Shown here: piece by piece, positions 16,604 through 25,782 of the stretch | Numbering within the stretch: position 1 is the stretch's first letter | Layout of the letters: each line of letters opens with the position of its first letter | Source: Actinomycetota bacterium | Lineage (GTDB): Bacteria > Actinomycetota > Actinomycetes > Nanopelagicales > Nanopelagicaceae | DNA: 44,313 nt | Assembly (NCBI GenBank): GCA_009702525.1 | Contig: WLHW01000001.1 | Location: forward strand, 1-44,313 | Reading direction: 5' to 3' | Position numbers and translations under genes: made by a program | The notes under the pieces: generated by a model | Database searches by the model: none | Seen by the model: only the letters and a program-made list of their open reading frames with translations | What the model was told of the DNA's origin: nothing

Positions 16604-17854
16604 CTAAAGTTCATTGATTAAGGAGTCAATCCTAACCGATGCGGTGGCACCAGTGTTCATCTCTTTTAACTCCACATGGCCACTGGCAATCTCTGAATCT
16701 CCAAGTACCACCACATAGCGCGCACCGCTCTTATCGGCAGCTTTCATCGCTCCCTTGAGTGCGCGATCACCAAAGGCAATCTCGACAGTTTTATTGTCAG
16801 CACGCAGTCCAGCGGCGATAACAAGTGCTCTCTCTTTGGCTAACTCCCCCAGAGGAATAATCAGTAAATCGGAGACAAATAATTCATTGGAGATAACTCC
16901 CTCAGCCTCAGCGGCTAACACTGCGCGATCTATGCCTAAACCAAAACCAATTCCAGATAGCTCTTGTCCGCCAAGTTCCTGCATTAATCCGTCGTAGCGA
17001 CCACCACCACCTATCCCAGATTGAGCACCTAGAAGTTCATGCACAAATTCAAAAGTAGTCCCTGTGTAGTAATCCAACCCGCGGACCATACGGGGATTAA
17101 GTACATATGAAATACCTAAAACGTTCAGATATTTCTTTACTTGTTCAAAGTGAGCGCGTGATGCATCACTTAAGTAGTCCATTAATAGTGGCGCTTTAGC
17201 CATCGCATTCTTCATCTCTTCACGCTTATCATCAAATAAGCGCAGAGGATTTATAGAAGCCCGGGCAGCGGTCGCCTCATCCAGATCTAAAGTTGCTATG
17301 AATTTCAATAGATCAACTCTGTGTGCGGCACGGGATTGGGAATCCCCAAGTGATGTTAAATCTAATCGAAATTTAGTAAGACCTATCGCTCTAAAACCAG
17401 CGTCAGCTATCGCAATTACTTCTGCATCAATTGCTGGATCATCTAAACCGATAGCTTCAATACCAACTTGATAGAACTGACGGTAGCGACCCGCTTGCGG
17501 GCGTTCAGCGCGAAAAAATGCACCTGAATACCAGACCTTGATTGGGAGTGCGCCGCGATCTAAACCATGCTCTATCACCGCACGCATAACGCCCGCAGTT
17601 CCTTCAGGTCGCAACGTTATTGAACGATCTCCGCGATCAGTAAATGTATACATCTCTTTTGAAACCACATCCGTTGATGCACCTACACCCCGCGTAAAAA
17701 GCTCTGTGTCTTCAAAGACTGGAAGCTCCATGAGTGAATAACCCGCACGACGAGCTGGATCAATAAGTGCTTCACGAACAAACTCAAAAACATCTGAACG
17801 TGGTGGCATGTACTCACTGACACCTTTAGGTGCTTGAATCTTTTGCCCGGCCAT
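16604..17854 (-). CDS. hisS: Histidyl-tRNA synthetase
   Basis: A 416-residue class II enzyme. Motif 2 (ITLRPEGTAGVMRAVIEHGL), the FYQVGIEAIG strand, the histidine-specific loop MVRGLDYYTGTTFEFVH and motif 3 (GFGLGIDRAVLA) are visible, followed by a C-terminal anticodon domain. The ATG overlaps the preceding hydrolase stop (TAATG), with AAGGGA eight bases before. The hydrolase-hisS pair is conserved in actinobacteria next to rel. Confidence 0.97.
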   Translation of the reverse strand: MAGQKIQAPKGVSEYMPPRSDVFEFVREALIDPARRAGYSLMELPVFEDTELFTRGVGASTDVVSKEMYTFTDRGDRSITLRPEGTAGVMRAVIEHGLDRGALPIKVWYSGAFFRAERPQAGRYRQFYQVGIEAIGLDDPAIDAEVIAIADAGFRAIGLTKFRLDLTSLGDSQSRAAHRVDLLKFIATLDLDEATAARASINPLRLFDDKREEMKNAMAKAPLLMDYLSDASRAHFEQVKKYLNVLGISYVLNPRMVRGLDYYTGTTFEFVHELLGAQSGIGGGGRYDGLMQELGGQELSGIGFGLGIDRAVLAAEAEGVISNELFVSDLLIIPLGELAKERALVIAAGLRADNKTVEIAFGDRALKGAMKAADKSGARYVVVLGDSEIASGHVELKEMNTGATASVRIDSLINEL

Positions 17855-18516
17855 TAGTAACGTCCCTTAATCGAATTCAAGTAAGGATTATTTTTGCGCT
17901 CCTGTGCCATGGTTGTCGTTCTTCCGTGACCAGGGAGCACCTGCAAATGATCTGATAGCGGCAACACCTTTTTTCTCAACGTCTCATCCATATCTTTAGC
18001 AGAACCAGTCGGCTGATCGGTCCGCCCAATGGAACCAGCAAAGAGAACATCGCCGCTGACTAATACTTCCTCGTTCACCTCAAACATCACCGAACCCCGC
18101 GTATGGCCAGGGGCGTGGATTGTCGTGATTCGCAGACCAACAATCTCGATGACCTCGCCATTGCGCAATTCTCTTACATCACCTGGTTCAACAAACTCCA
18201 ACGCTTGTAATGTCGCAGCAAATTCTGGACTGACCCAGCGATCAGGGCGCAGCAAACTTCCACGATCCTGACTGTGAATGTAGGCAGGGATGTCGTAGCC
18301 ATCGGCTATTGGTCTGATCGAAAATGTATGGTCTACATGGCCATGAGTGGCAAGAACGGCCACTGGCTTCAGTGAGAACTCGTCAAGGATTGCCGAGAGC
18401 TGGTGGCTCACATCTGGCATTCCAGGGTCGATCACTATGCACTCGGAGCCGGGACCGCTGGCTAGAACCCAGCAATTAGTGGCAAACATGGGGGCAGCAA
18501 ATGACTCAACCAGCAT
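17854..18516 (-). CDS. Metallo-beta-lactamase-fold hydrolase, glyoxalase II-like
   Basis: A 220-residue member of the MBL superfamily. The dinuclear metal motif is in VLATHGHVDHTFSI (HxHxDH); further ligands lie in IHAPGHTRGSVMF, VLVSGDVLFAGSIGR and LQVLPGHGRTT. It resembles hydroxyacylglutathione hydrolases, but actinobacteria use mycothiol, so the true substrate is unknown. A strong AGGAGGT stands five bases before the ATG. It heads the hydrolase-hisS-aspS run and is divergent from the DUF349 gene. Confidence 0.85.
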   Translation of the reverse strand: MLVESFAAPMFATNCWVLASGPGSECIVIDPGMPDVSHQLSAILDEFSLKPVAVLATHGHVDHTFSIRPIADGYDIPAYIHSQDRGSLLRPDRWVSPEFAATLQALEFVEPGDVRELRNGEVIEIVGLRITTIHAPGHTRGSVMFEVNEEVLVSGDVLFAGSIGRTDQPTGSAKDMDETLRKKVLPLSDHLQVLPGHGRTTTMAQERKNNPYLNSIKGRY

Positions 18517-18558
18517 GCCTACCTCCTATTTCATGCAATTGACGCCTCAAGGCAAAGA

Positions 18559-18577
18559 CAGGGTACCTTTTACCCTG
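18559..18577. repeat. Perfect inverted repeat in the divergent hydrolase/DUF349 intergenic region
   Basis: CAGGGTA and TACCCTG form perfect seven-base arms around CCTTT. No T-run follows on either strand, so it does not look like a terminator. Its position just upstream of a candidate -35 suggests an operator or an RNA hairpin in the divergent leader. Confidence 0.5.
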
Positions 18578-18605
18578 TTGAAATGCTCACTTCACGCCCT
18601 ATGAG
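18578..18605 (+). promoter_or_regulatory. Candidate promoter of the DUF349 gene
   Basis: TTGAAA (18578-18583), a 16-base spacer and TATGAG (18600-18605) form a plausible housekeeping promoter directly after the inverted repeat, about 70 bases before the start codon. The rest of the 160-base gap contains the AAAGGATC ribosome-binding site and nothing else recognised. Confidence 0.35.
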
Positions 18606-18676
18606 TTCGCACTCGTAAGGCCAAACGAATACATAGCGACGTTCACTTCGAACAACGCGCTGAAAGGATCACCACC

Positions 18677-19975
18677 ATGACCGAGATTAATCCGATGATG
18701 CAAGCATCAGCAGCAAGTGCGCTGATTGGAGATCCTGCAGCCTTTGGTCGCGTAGGCGACGATGGAACTGTTTATGTTCGTACCAGCAATGGTGAAGTTG
18801 CCGTTGGTTCATATCCCGGCAAGACTGCTGAAGAAGCGCTCACATATTTTGTTCGCAAGTTCGAGATGTTGGCTGCAGAAGTTGCACTTCTTGCTGCCCG
18901 TATCAAGAGTGGCGCACTAGTTCCCTCTGATGCATATGCCGCCGTAAAAAAATTGCGCGAACAGGTCAAGGAACTCAATGGTGTTGGCGACCTCGAAGCT
19001 CTAGCTGCCTCAGTCGAACAGATTGAGCCACTTATCGAAGGTCATCGTGAAGCGTATGAGTCAAAAAAGGCGGCTGAAACTGCAGCCAAGAAAGAACGCC
19101 TAGAGCAGATTTTAGTTGAGAAAGAAAAAATTGTTGCAGAGGCAGAGTCACTTGCTCTCTCTGAAAGTTGGAAAGTTACGGGCGATCGCCTGAAAGTATT
19201 ACTGGACGAGTGGAAGTCAGCGCCTCGCTTAGATAAGAAGAGCGATGCCGACTTGTGGAAGCGTTTTTCATCCTCGCGCAACAAATTTGATAAGCGCCGT
19301 CGTACACATTTTGCAGCACTAGAAGCCACTCAAAGCGTTGTCGCTGATGCTAAAAAGGCAATAATCGCTGAGGCTGAATCACTTGCGACGTCAACTGAGT
19401 GGGTGCCAACTGCTAAAAAGTTTAAGACACTTATGGATGCCTGGAAGGCCTCAGGTCGTGGAAAGCCAAGTGATGATGCAAAGATGTGGGCACGCTTTAA
19501 GGCTGCCCAGGATCAATTCTTTACTGCCAAGAATGCCGATCTTGAAAAGCGCGATACAACGATGGCCGCTAACCTTATTAAGCGTGAGGAGTTAGTTGTT
19601 CTCATCGAAGCATTAGTTCCATTTACACACCTTGACGAAGCTAAAAAAGCCCTACGTGAGCACATGAATTCATGGAACAAGATCGGTATGACTCATCGTG
19701 ATAAGCGAACAGCACTCGATGCGCGCGTTCACGCTGTTGAGACTGTTATCAAAGAGGCAGAGGCAGAAAATTGGCGCAAAACTGATCCGGCAGCGAAAGC
19801 GCGGGCAGGTGAAGTTGTCAAACAACTCGCTGATTCGATTGAAAACTACGAAAAGATCGCCGCTAAATCTTTAGCTGCCGGAAACGCTAAAAAGGCTAGT
19901 GAGGCAAGTGAATCAGCGGCTGCTCGTCGAGTCTGGTTGGCCGAAGCTGAGAAAGCTTTAGCTGAGTTTAACTAA
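18677..19975 (+). CDS. DUF349 domain protein with three repeats
   Basis: A 432-residue, charged, largely helical protein. An N-terminal segment (FGRVGDDGTVYVRTSNGEVAVGSYPG) precedes a long coiled coil and three DUF349 repeats, each with the pattern W(K/V)...W.....K....LW.RF...: around residues 168-215, 238-290 and 320-355. A fourth alanine/lysine-rich helical segment ends the protein. The function of actinobacterial members is unknown. AAAGGATC lies eight bases before the ATG. It is convergent with rel with no spacer: its TAA ends at 19975 and the rel stop begins at 19976. Confidence 0.8.
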   Translation: MTEINPMMQASAASALIGDPAAFGRVGDDGTVYVRTSNGEVAVGSYPGKTAEEALTYFVRKFEMLAAEVALLAARIKSGALVPSDAYAAVKKLREQVKELNGVGDLEALAASVEQIEPLIEGHREAYESKKAAETAAKKERLEQILVEKEKIVAEAESLALSESWKVTGDRLKVLLDEWKSAPRLDKKSDADLWKRFSSSRNKFDKRRRTHFAALEATQSVVADAKKAIIAEAESLATSTEWVPTAKKFKTLMDAWKASGRGKPSDDAKMWARFKAAQDQFFTAKNADLEKRDTTMAANLIKREELVVLIEALVPFTHLDEAKKALREHMNSWNKIGMTHRDKRTALDARVHAVETVIKEAEAENWRKTDPAAKARAGEVVKQLADSIENYEKIAAKSLAAGNAKKASEASESAAARRVWLAEAEKALAEFN

Positions 19976-22138
19976 CTAGTTGTTCGTTGTTCGATTGACG
20001 TCATAGACGCCTTCAATGTTTCGAACGGCTCCAAGTACTGCATCAAGGTGCGTTGCATCGGCCATTTCGAAAGTAAATCGTGAGAAAGCCGTGCGGTCTT
20101 TTGACGTACTCACCGATGCGCTCAAGATATTGACATGCTGCTCAGACAACGTACGCGTAACATCGGCTAGAAGTGAGGCTCTATCCAACGCTTCTACTTG
20201 AATATTGACTAAAAATACTGAACCAGCTCCTGCACGCCAACTTACTTTAACAACACGATCTAATTGATTTTCACGTAAATCTGCCGCGTTAACACAGTCA
20301 GTGCGATGAATTGATACACCGCTACCTTTAGTGATGAAACCCATAATCTCATCTCCAGGTACTGGTGTGCAGCATCGTGCCAACTTAACCAAAACATCAT
20401 CGGTACCTTCAACATCGATAGCGTTACTTGATCGACGAGTAGTCGTTGCCCGAGTTGGAAGTACATCCATCGTTGGTTCAGGATGCGAGTCCTCTCCCCC
20501 AAGAACTATGACTAACTTATCTATCACCGATGCAGCCGATACATGACCATCACCTACTGCCGAATACAAACCCTCTATGTCGCTATAACGAAGTTCATGT
20601 GCAAGCTCTAACAATGAATGGCCGGCAAAAATCTTTTGTAAAGGTAAACCCGCTTTTCGCATCTGACGCGCAATAGATTCACGACCGGCATCGATCGCTT
20701 CTTCGCGACGCTCTTTGCTAAACCAGGCCTTAATCTTTGATCGAGCACGTGGACTTTGAACGAAGTTGAGCCAATCTCGACTTGGCCCGGCGTGCTCGCC
20801 TTTGTTGGTAAGAATTTCAACGACATCACCATTGTTTAATCGCGATTCAAGTGGGACTAGACGCCCATTTACCTTAGCTCCAGCGCATCTAATTCCTACA
20901 TCGGTATGGACGGAGAAAGCAAAGTCCACAGGCGTTGAACCCCCTGGCAGAGCGACAACGCTGCCTTTAGGCGTAAAGACAAAGACCTCTGGCGAGCCTA
21001 AATCAAATCGCAGCGACTCTAAAAACTCTGAAGGATCTTCGGTTTCTTTTTGCCACTCATGTAATTGACGTAGCCATAACATTTCAGGTGACGTTTCATT
21101 ATTTTCGTGGCCCTGCTTGTACTTCCAATGCGCTGCAATTCCGAATTCAGCCCGCGCATGCATGTCATAGGTACGAATCTGGATTTCAATAGCTTTACCG
21201 GTGGGGCCGATAACGGTTGTGTGCAGTGATTGATATAAATTGAATTTCGGCATCGCTATGTAATCTTTGAATCGACCTGGTACTGGCGACCATCTGGCGT
21301 GGATTGATCCTAAGACCGCATAGCAATCACGCACATCATCAACTAGCACACGGATTCCGACTAGATCGTAAATGTCGTTGAATTCTCGACCACGCACAAC
21401 CATCTTTTGATAGACCGAAAAGAAGTGTTTCTTTCTTCCTGTCACTGTGGCGTGGATAGCATCCTTGGCCAAATCCTCGGTGACGACATCAATTACTTCG
21501 GCAGTTAGTAAGTCCCGTGACGGAGAGCGCTCTGCTACAAGTCGCGAAATCTCTTCAAACTTTTTTGGCTCCAGTACTTCAAATGATAAATCCTCTAACT
21601 CCCACTTAATCGCGTTCATTCCAAGTCGATGGGCTAACGGCGCATAAATATCTAAAGTCTCTCGCGCTTTTCGCTCGGCACTTTCATGCGTGACGAAACC
21701 CCACGTACGGGCATTATGTAAACGGTCAGCTAACTTAATAACCAGCACACGAATATCTCTGGACATAGCGACAACCATTTTGCGCACGGTCTCAGCTTCA
21801 GCGGTTGGACCATACGTCAGGCGATCGAGTTTTGTAACGCCATCAACTAAGTTGGCTATCTCATCACCAAAATCGTGACGCAGCTCTTTTAGCGAGTAAG
21901 CCGTGTCTTCGACTGTGTCATGTAAGAGCGCGGCGATAACGGTCTCAGAGTTAAGGCCAAGTTCGGCCAAAATCTGTGCGACGGCTACTGGATGAGTTAT
22001 GTAGCGCTCTCCCGATTTGCGGAACTGACCCTCGTGGGCTTTTTCAGCTACAACAAAGGCGCGTTCGACATCTGCACCATTGCTTGTGGCATGGTTTTCC
22101 TTGAGCGCACTAATGACCGGTGCAATCAAGGTATCCAC
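19976..22138 (-). CDS. rel: Bifunctional (p)ppGpp synthetase/hydrolase Rel
   Basis: A 720-residue long RSH protein. The HD hydrolase domain is intact (ALLHDTVEDTAYSL), as are the synthetase motifs (GRKKHFFSVYQKM, GRFKDYIAMPKFNLYQSLHTT). TGS (VFVFTPKGSVVALPGG), helical/zinc-finger and ACT domains follow. In TGS the conserved GH before RC is GI: Ile416 replaces the histidine that in E. coli RelA contacts the tRNA 3' end. I chose GTG at 22138 (ten bases after secF, with AGGGG six bases before it) over the longer frame from 22189, which overlaps secF by 41 bases. Confidence 0.94.
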   Translation of the reverse strand: MDTLIAPVISALKENHATSNGADVERAFVVAEKAHEGQFRKSGERYITHPVAVAQILAELGLNSETVIAALLHDTVEDTAYSLKELRHDFGDEIANLVDGVTKLDRLTYGPTAEAETVRKMVVAMSRDIRVLVIKLADRLHNARTWGFVTHESAERKARETLDIYAPLAHRLGMNAIKWELEDLSFEVLEPKKFEEISRLVAERSPSRDLLTAEVIDVVTEDLAKDAIHATVTGRKKHFFSVYQKMVVRGREFNDIYDLVGIRVLVDDVRDCYAVLGSIHARWSPVPGRFKDYIAMPKFNLYQSLHTTVIGPTGKAIEIQIRTYDMHARAEFGIAAHWKYKQGHENNETSPEMLWLRQLHEWQKETEDPSEFLESLRFDLGSPEVFVFTPKGSVVALPGGSTPVDFAFSVHTDVGIRCAGAKVNGRLVPLESRLNNGDVVEILTNKGEHAGPSRDWLNFVQSPRARSKIKAWFSKERREEAIDAGRESIARQMRKAGLPLQKIFAGHSLLELAHELRYSDIEGLYSAVGDGHVSAASVIDKLVIVLGGEDSHPEPTMDVLPTRATTTRRSSNAIDVEGTDDVLVKLARCCTPVPGDEIMGFITKGSGVSIHRTDCVNAADLRENQLDRVVKVSWRAGAGSVFLVNIQVEALDRASLLADVTRTLSEQHVNILSASVSTSKDRTAFSRFTFEMADATHLDAVLGAVRNIEGVYDVNRTTNN

Positions 22139-22148
22139 AAAAAAACCC

Positions 22149-23201
22149 CTACTTGCGACCTTTGCGCTTTGGTTGATTACGTGGGCCACGTGGTCGATCC
22201 TCTAGATCAACTGTGGTTGCTGCGGCAACAACTGGAGCCGCCCCACGACCATTTACTCGCTTAGCTAAGGCGATCATCGCTGGCTCCTTTTCGCGCAACT
22301 GCGCAAGCACAGGAGGTGCGATGAAGACCGATGAATACGTTCCAACTGCTAAACCAATGAAGAGAGCAAGAGAGAGATCTTTAAGTGTTCCAGCGCCTAG
22401 GAGTCCAGCACCTACAAACAAAATTGACCCCACTGGTAGTAGTGCGATGAGCGAGGTATTGAAGGAACGAACAATAGTCTGGTTCACAGCCAAGTTAGTT
22501 GCCTGAGAATATGTTTGCTTTGACGTAGCGGTGATCGTGCGAGTATTTTCACGAATTTTATCGAAGACTACAACCGTGTCATAGAGTGAGTAGCCAAGAA
22601 TTGTTAAGAAACCGATAACTGTCGCTGGCGTAACATCAAAACCAACAAGTGCGTAAATTCCAACGGTAATGAAAACGTCGTGGACTACTGCAACTATGGC
22701 AGCAACTGCCATCTTAGGTTCAAAGGCCATAGCTAAATAGAGCATGACGCAGATAAGGAATCCGAATAAGCCATACAGCGCTTTACGGGTAATTTCCTTA
22801 CCCCATGATGGTCCAACGATCTGTGAATCGATTGAATCTGTTGTTACACCAAATTTACTTGCAAGGGCATCTTGAACTGCATTGTTTTGTGCATTATCAA
22901 GTGCGACAGTTTGAACACGAACCTTGTCGGTTCCAATATTTTGAACAATTAACTCCCCAGGAATTCCTGTTGCAGTTACAGCTGCACGTGCATCTGCAAT
23001 AGAAGCATTCGCCTTATTAACGGTGAAAGACGAGCCACCCTTAAATTCGATTCCAAGATGTAACCCTTGCAGAGTTAGTGCACCTATCGATGCGAGAATA
23101 AATAGAGCTGAAATTGAGTACCAGCGACGACGTCGACCAATAAAATCAACAGATGTCTCACCGCGATAGAGGCGTCCACCTAGACCTGAGAGCTTTGACA
23201 T
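22149..23201 (-). CDS. secF: Protein translocase subunit SecF
   Basis: A 350-residue inner-membrane subunit of SecDF, which uses the proton gradient to pull exported proteins. It shows the N-terminal FIGRRRRWYSISALFI signal-anchor, GLHLGIEFKGGSSFTV, and the helix motifs VVHDVFITVGIYAL and TILGYSLYDTVVVFDKIREN; six membrane spans are expected. The tail is strongly basic (QPKRKGRK). It starts two bases after secD. The secD-secF-rel order is conserved. Confidence 0.96.
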   Translation of the reverse strand: MSKLSGLGGRLYRGETSVDFIGRRRRWYSISALFILASIGALTLQGLHLGIEFKGGSSFTVNKANASIADARAAVTATGIPGELIVQNIGTDKVRVQTVALDNAQNNAVQDALASKFGVTTDSIDSQIVGPSWGKEITRKALYGLFGFLICVMLYLAMAFEPKMAVAAIVAVVHDVFITVGIYALVGFDVTPATVIGFLTILGYSLYDTVVVFDKIRENTRTITATSKQTYSQATNLAVNQTIVRSFNTSLIALLPVGSILFVGAGLLGAGTLKDLSLALFIGLAVGTYSSVFIAPPVLAQLREKEPAMIALAKRVNGRGAAPVVAAATTVDLEDRPRGPRNQPKRKGRK

Positions 23202-23203
23202 TA

Positions 23204-24715
23204 TTACGCCTCCTTTACTACGGGCAGGGTTCCAGTGCTCTTAGCCGATAGACCAGAGTAGCGATGACCGGATGAGAAGAAATTCAATCGAGAAAGAATT
23301 GTCACAAGTGGCTTAGTAAAGACAAAGACAACAATAAGATCGACTAATGTTGTTAAACCGAGTGTGAAAGCGAAACCTCGCACACCTCCCACTGCGAAGA
23401 AATAGAGAAGTACGGCAGCGATAATCGAGACAAAGTCGGCGACCAAAATCGTATGACGTGCCCGCTGCCAACCAGTTTCAACGGCCATTCTCAGCGTTCG
23501 TCCTTCACGAATTTCATCACGAATACGCTCGAAATAGATGATGAATGAGTCAGCAGTAACACCGATCGCCACAATGGCACCAGCGATTCCAGCTAACGTC
23601 AGAGTAAATCCGATCCATTTTCCTAAGAGCAAGAAGAGAAGATAGACGAGAGAACCCGCAACTAAGAGTGAACCCACAGTTACAAAACCGAGTCCGCGAT
23701 AGTAAAGAAGGGAGTAAAGAAGAACTAAACCAAGACCCAAGCCACCTGCGATAAGGCCAGCGTTAAGTTGGTCAGCACCCAATGTCGGTGAGACTTGCTG
23801 CACTTCACCGCGATCAAAAGCCAGCGGTAGTGCGCCGTACTTTAAAACATTAGCTAAATCTTGTGCTTCAACTTGCGTGAAGCTACCAGTGATCTGTGCA
23901 CTTCCAGATGGAATTGCTTCATTGATTCGTGGTGCAGAGACAACTAAACCATCAAGAACGATTGCTACTTGATTCAATGGTTCGGCAAGTGTGGTCACAC
24001 GAGCTGTGAGCGCACCAAAAGCCTTAGTTCCTTCTCCGTTAAAAGTTAAGTTTACGTACCACGCACTACCACCTTGAGTGTCGATGCTGGCAGATGCCTT
24101 AGAAACTTGACGTCCCAAAACTTCAGCTGGAGCCAAAATGTATTTTGTGGTTCCTGAGCGATCACAGACTGCAATCGCTTCGGTTGGCGAATCAGCGCCA
24201 GTGCCTTGTAAGTTTTCTGATTTTGTACAATCCAGAACCGCAAACTTTGCATTAACTGCAGCGCTCACACCAGCCGTTGGAGTTGCGGTTGCATCGACTG
24301 CACCAGTAGATACAGCGCGCGCTAAAACTTGTCGGAAACGAAGTTCGGCAGTCTGTCCTACTAATTCAACTACGCGTCGTCCAGTATCCCCTGGAACTGA
24401 GATAACAATCTGGCGATTGGTACCACTTCCTTGCGCGGCAACTTCGGACTCTGCAACACCGAGAGAGTTAACGCGTTGGCGAATAATAGAGACTGCTTGA
24501 TCGATCGCTTCGTTAGTAACTTTTCCACTCTCACCCGGTGCAATACGGGGTTGAAGAGTTACTGAAGTTCCACCACGAAGGTCGAGGCCTAAACGTACTG
24601 ACGTGGCACCTTGGACAAATACGAGCCCGGTCATGGCGATAAGCACCAAGCCTAGGATGGCAAGTGAACGAGCTGGGCGTGCAGTCGTCTTTACTGGTTT
24701 ATTAGTTGTAGACAT
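23204..24715 (-). CDS. secD: Protein translocase subunit SecD
   Basis: A 503-residue partner of SecF with six membrane spans and a large outer P1 domain. Motifs are LGLDLRGGTSVTLQPR, VSIIRQRVNSLGVAESEV and, in the membrane half, IAIGVTADSFIIYFERIRDEIREGRTLRMAV. Its ATG lacks a Shine-Dalgarno; TAGACT, built on the ruvB stop codon, lies eight bases upstream and may give a leaderless mRNA. Confidence 0.96.
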   Translation of the reverse strand: MSTTNKPVKTTARPARSLAILGLVLIAMTGLVFVQGATSVRLGLDLRGGTSVTLQPRIAPGESGKVTNEAIDQAVSIIRQRVNSLGVAESEVAAQGSGTNRQIVISVPGDTGRRVVELVGQTAELRFRQVLARAVSTGAVDATATPTAGVSAAVNAKFAVLDCTKSENLQGTGADSPTEAIAVCDRSGTTKYILAPAEVLGRQVSKASASIDTQGGSAWYVNLTFNGEGTKAFGALTARVTTLAEPLNQVAIVLDGLVVSAPRINEAIPSGSAQITGSFTQVEAQDLANVLKYGALPLAFDRGEVQQVSPTLGADQLNAGLIAGGLGLGLVLLYSLLYYRGLGFVTVGSLLVAGSLVYLLFLLLGKWIGFTLTLAGIAGAIVAIGVTADSFIIYFERIRDEIREGRTLRMAVETGWQRARHTILVADFVSIIAAVLLYFFAVGGVRGFAFTLGLTTLVDLIVVFVFTKPLVTILSRLNFFSSGHRYSGLSAKSTGTLPVVKEA

Positions 24716-24723
24716 AGACGCAG

Positions 24724-24729
24724 AGTCTA
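24724..24729 (-). promoter_or_regulatory. Candidate leaderless -10 box (TAGACT) before secD
   Basis: TAGACT begins with the TAG stop codon of ruvB and ends eight bases before the secD ATG. No ribosome-binding site is present between them. Confidence 0.4.
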
Positions 24730-25782
24730 GGCATCAATTGGCGGTGTGTCGAAAAGCGAGGCGATTTGAGAAGGTGGTGTTCGTCCTATGTGGGTGTATC
24801 CAAGGGCTGTAGCCACTCGGCCTCGAGGGGTTCTGGCCATAAATCCATTTCTGACAAGAAACGGCTCAGCCACAGACTCCACCGTTTCAACCTCTTCACC
24901 AACTGCAATTGCCAACGTGGATAGACCTACAGGACCACCATTGAAGCGCTCCACCAAAGCCGTCAGCACGGCACGGTCTAAACGATCTAAGCCCATCTCA
25001 TCGACTTCATAAATCTCTAGTGCAGTTCGAGCTGTAGGCAGATCAATCACAGACGTTTCTTGAACTTGGCCATAGTCACGAACTCGGCGCAGAAGTCGAT
25101 TTGCAATGCGAGGAGTTCCACGAGAGCGACGAGATATTTCAATGACTGCATCTGTGTCAATGGCGATCTTTAACAAAGCGGCGCTGCGCGTAATTACCTG
25201 AGCTAATTCGGAATCGGAATAAAAATCTAGGTGAGCGGTAAAACCAAAACGATCACGAAGTGGACTAGTTAAAAGGCCACTGCGAGTCGTTGCTCCAACA
25301 AGGGTGAAGTGCGGAAGTTGGAGTGGAATCGCAGTTGCACCAGGACCTTTGCCTACAACAACATCAACTCGAAAATCCTCCATCGCTAAGTAGAGCAACT
25401 CCTCTGCCGGACGTGGAAGTCTATGAATCTCATCTAGAAAAAGAATTTCTCCCTCAACAAGTGAAGAGAGAATTGCAGCTAAATCCCCTGCATGTGTAAT
25501 CGCCGGACCACTAGTGATTCGAATCGGTGCTGACATCTCGCTAGCTAAAATTAATGCGAGCGTAGTTTTACCAAGTCCAGGTGGACCGGATAATAAGATG
25601 TGATCCGCTGGCGAATTTCTATGTCGTGCCGCAGTAAGCAATACATCTATCTGCTCGCGCACTCTATGTTGGCCAATAAACTCCTTGAGATTATTGGGAC
25701 GTAAAGCATGTTCGAGTGCCGACTCCTCACCTTTTATCGTCGGCTCAACTAAACGATCGTCAGCCACGAGAACTCTTTCCAT
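24727..25782 (-). CDS. ruvB: Holliday junction branch migration ATPase RuvB
   Basis: A 351-residue AAA+ motor. Walker A LSGPPGLGKTTLAL, Walker B LFLDEIHRL, sensor LVGATTRSGLLTSPLRDRFGF, the arginine-finger region and a C-terminal winged helix (FLVRNGFMARTPRGRVAT) are all present. The frame extends to a GTG at 25809, but ATG 25782 with AAGGA upstream is preferred. A GTG at 25767 (GTGGCTGA overlap with the ruvA stop, AAGAG five bases before) is also possible. It follows ruvC-ruvA. Confidence 0.95.
   Translation of the reverse strand: MERVLVADDRLVEPTIKGEESALEHALRPNNLKEFIGQHRVREQIDVLLTAARHRNSPADHILLSGPPGLGKTTLALILASEMSAPIRITSGPAITHAGDLAAILSSLVEGEILFLDEIHRLPRPAEELLYLAMEDFRVDVVVGKGPGATAIPLQLPHFTLVGATTRSGLLTSPLRDRFGFTAHLDFYSDSELAQVITRSAALLKIAIDTDAVIEISRRSRGTPRIANRLLRRVRDYGQVQETSVIDLPTARTALEIYEVDEMGLDRLDRAVLTALVERFNGGPVGLSTLAIAVGEEVETVESVAEPFLVRNGFMARTPRGRVATALGYTHIGRTPPSQIASLFDTPPIDA

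Noticed and set aside
22139..22189. Longer start for rel
   Set aside because: It overlaps secF by 41 bases; the GTG at 22138 has a ribosome-binding site just upstream and follows the secF stop by ten bases.
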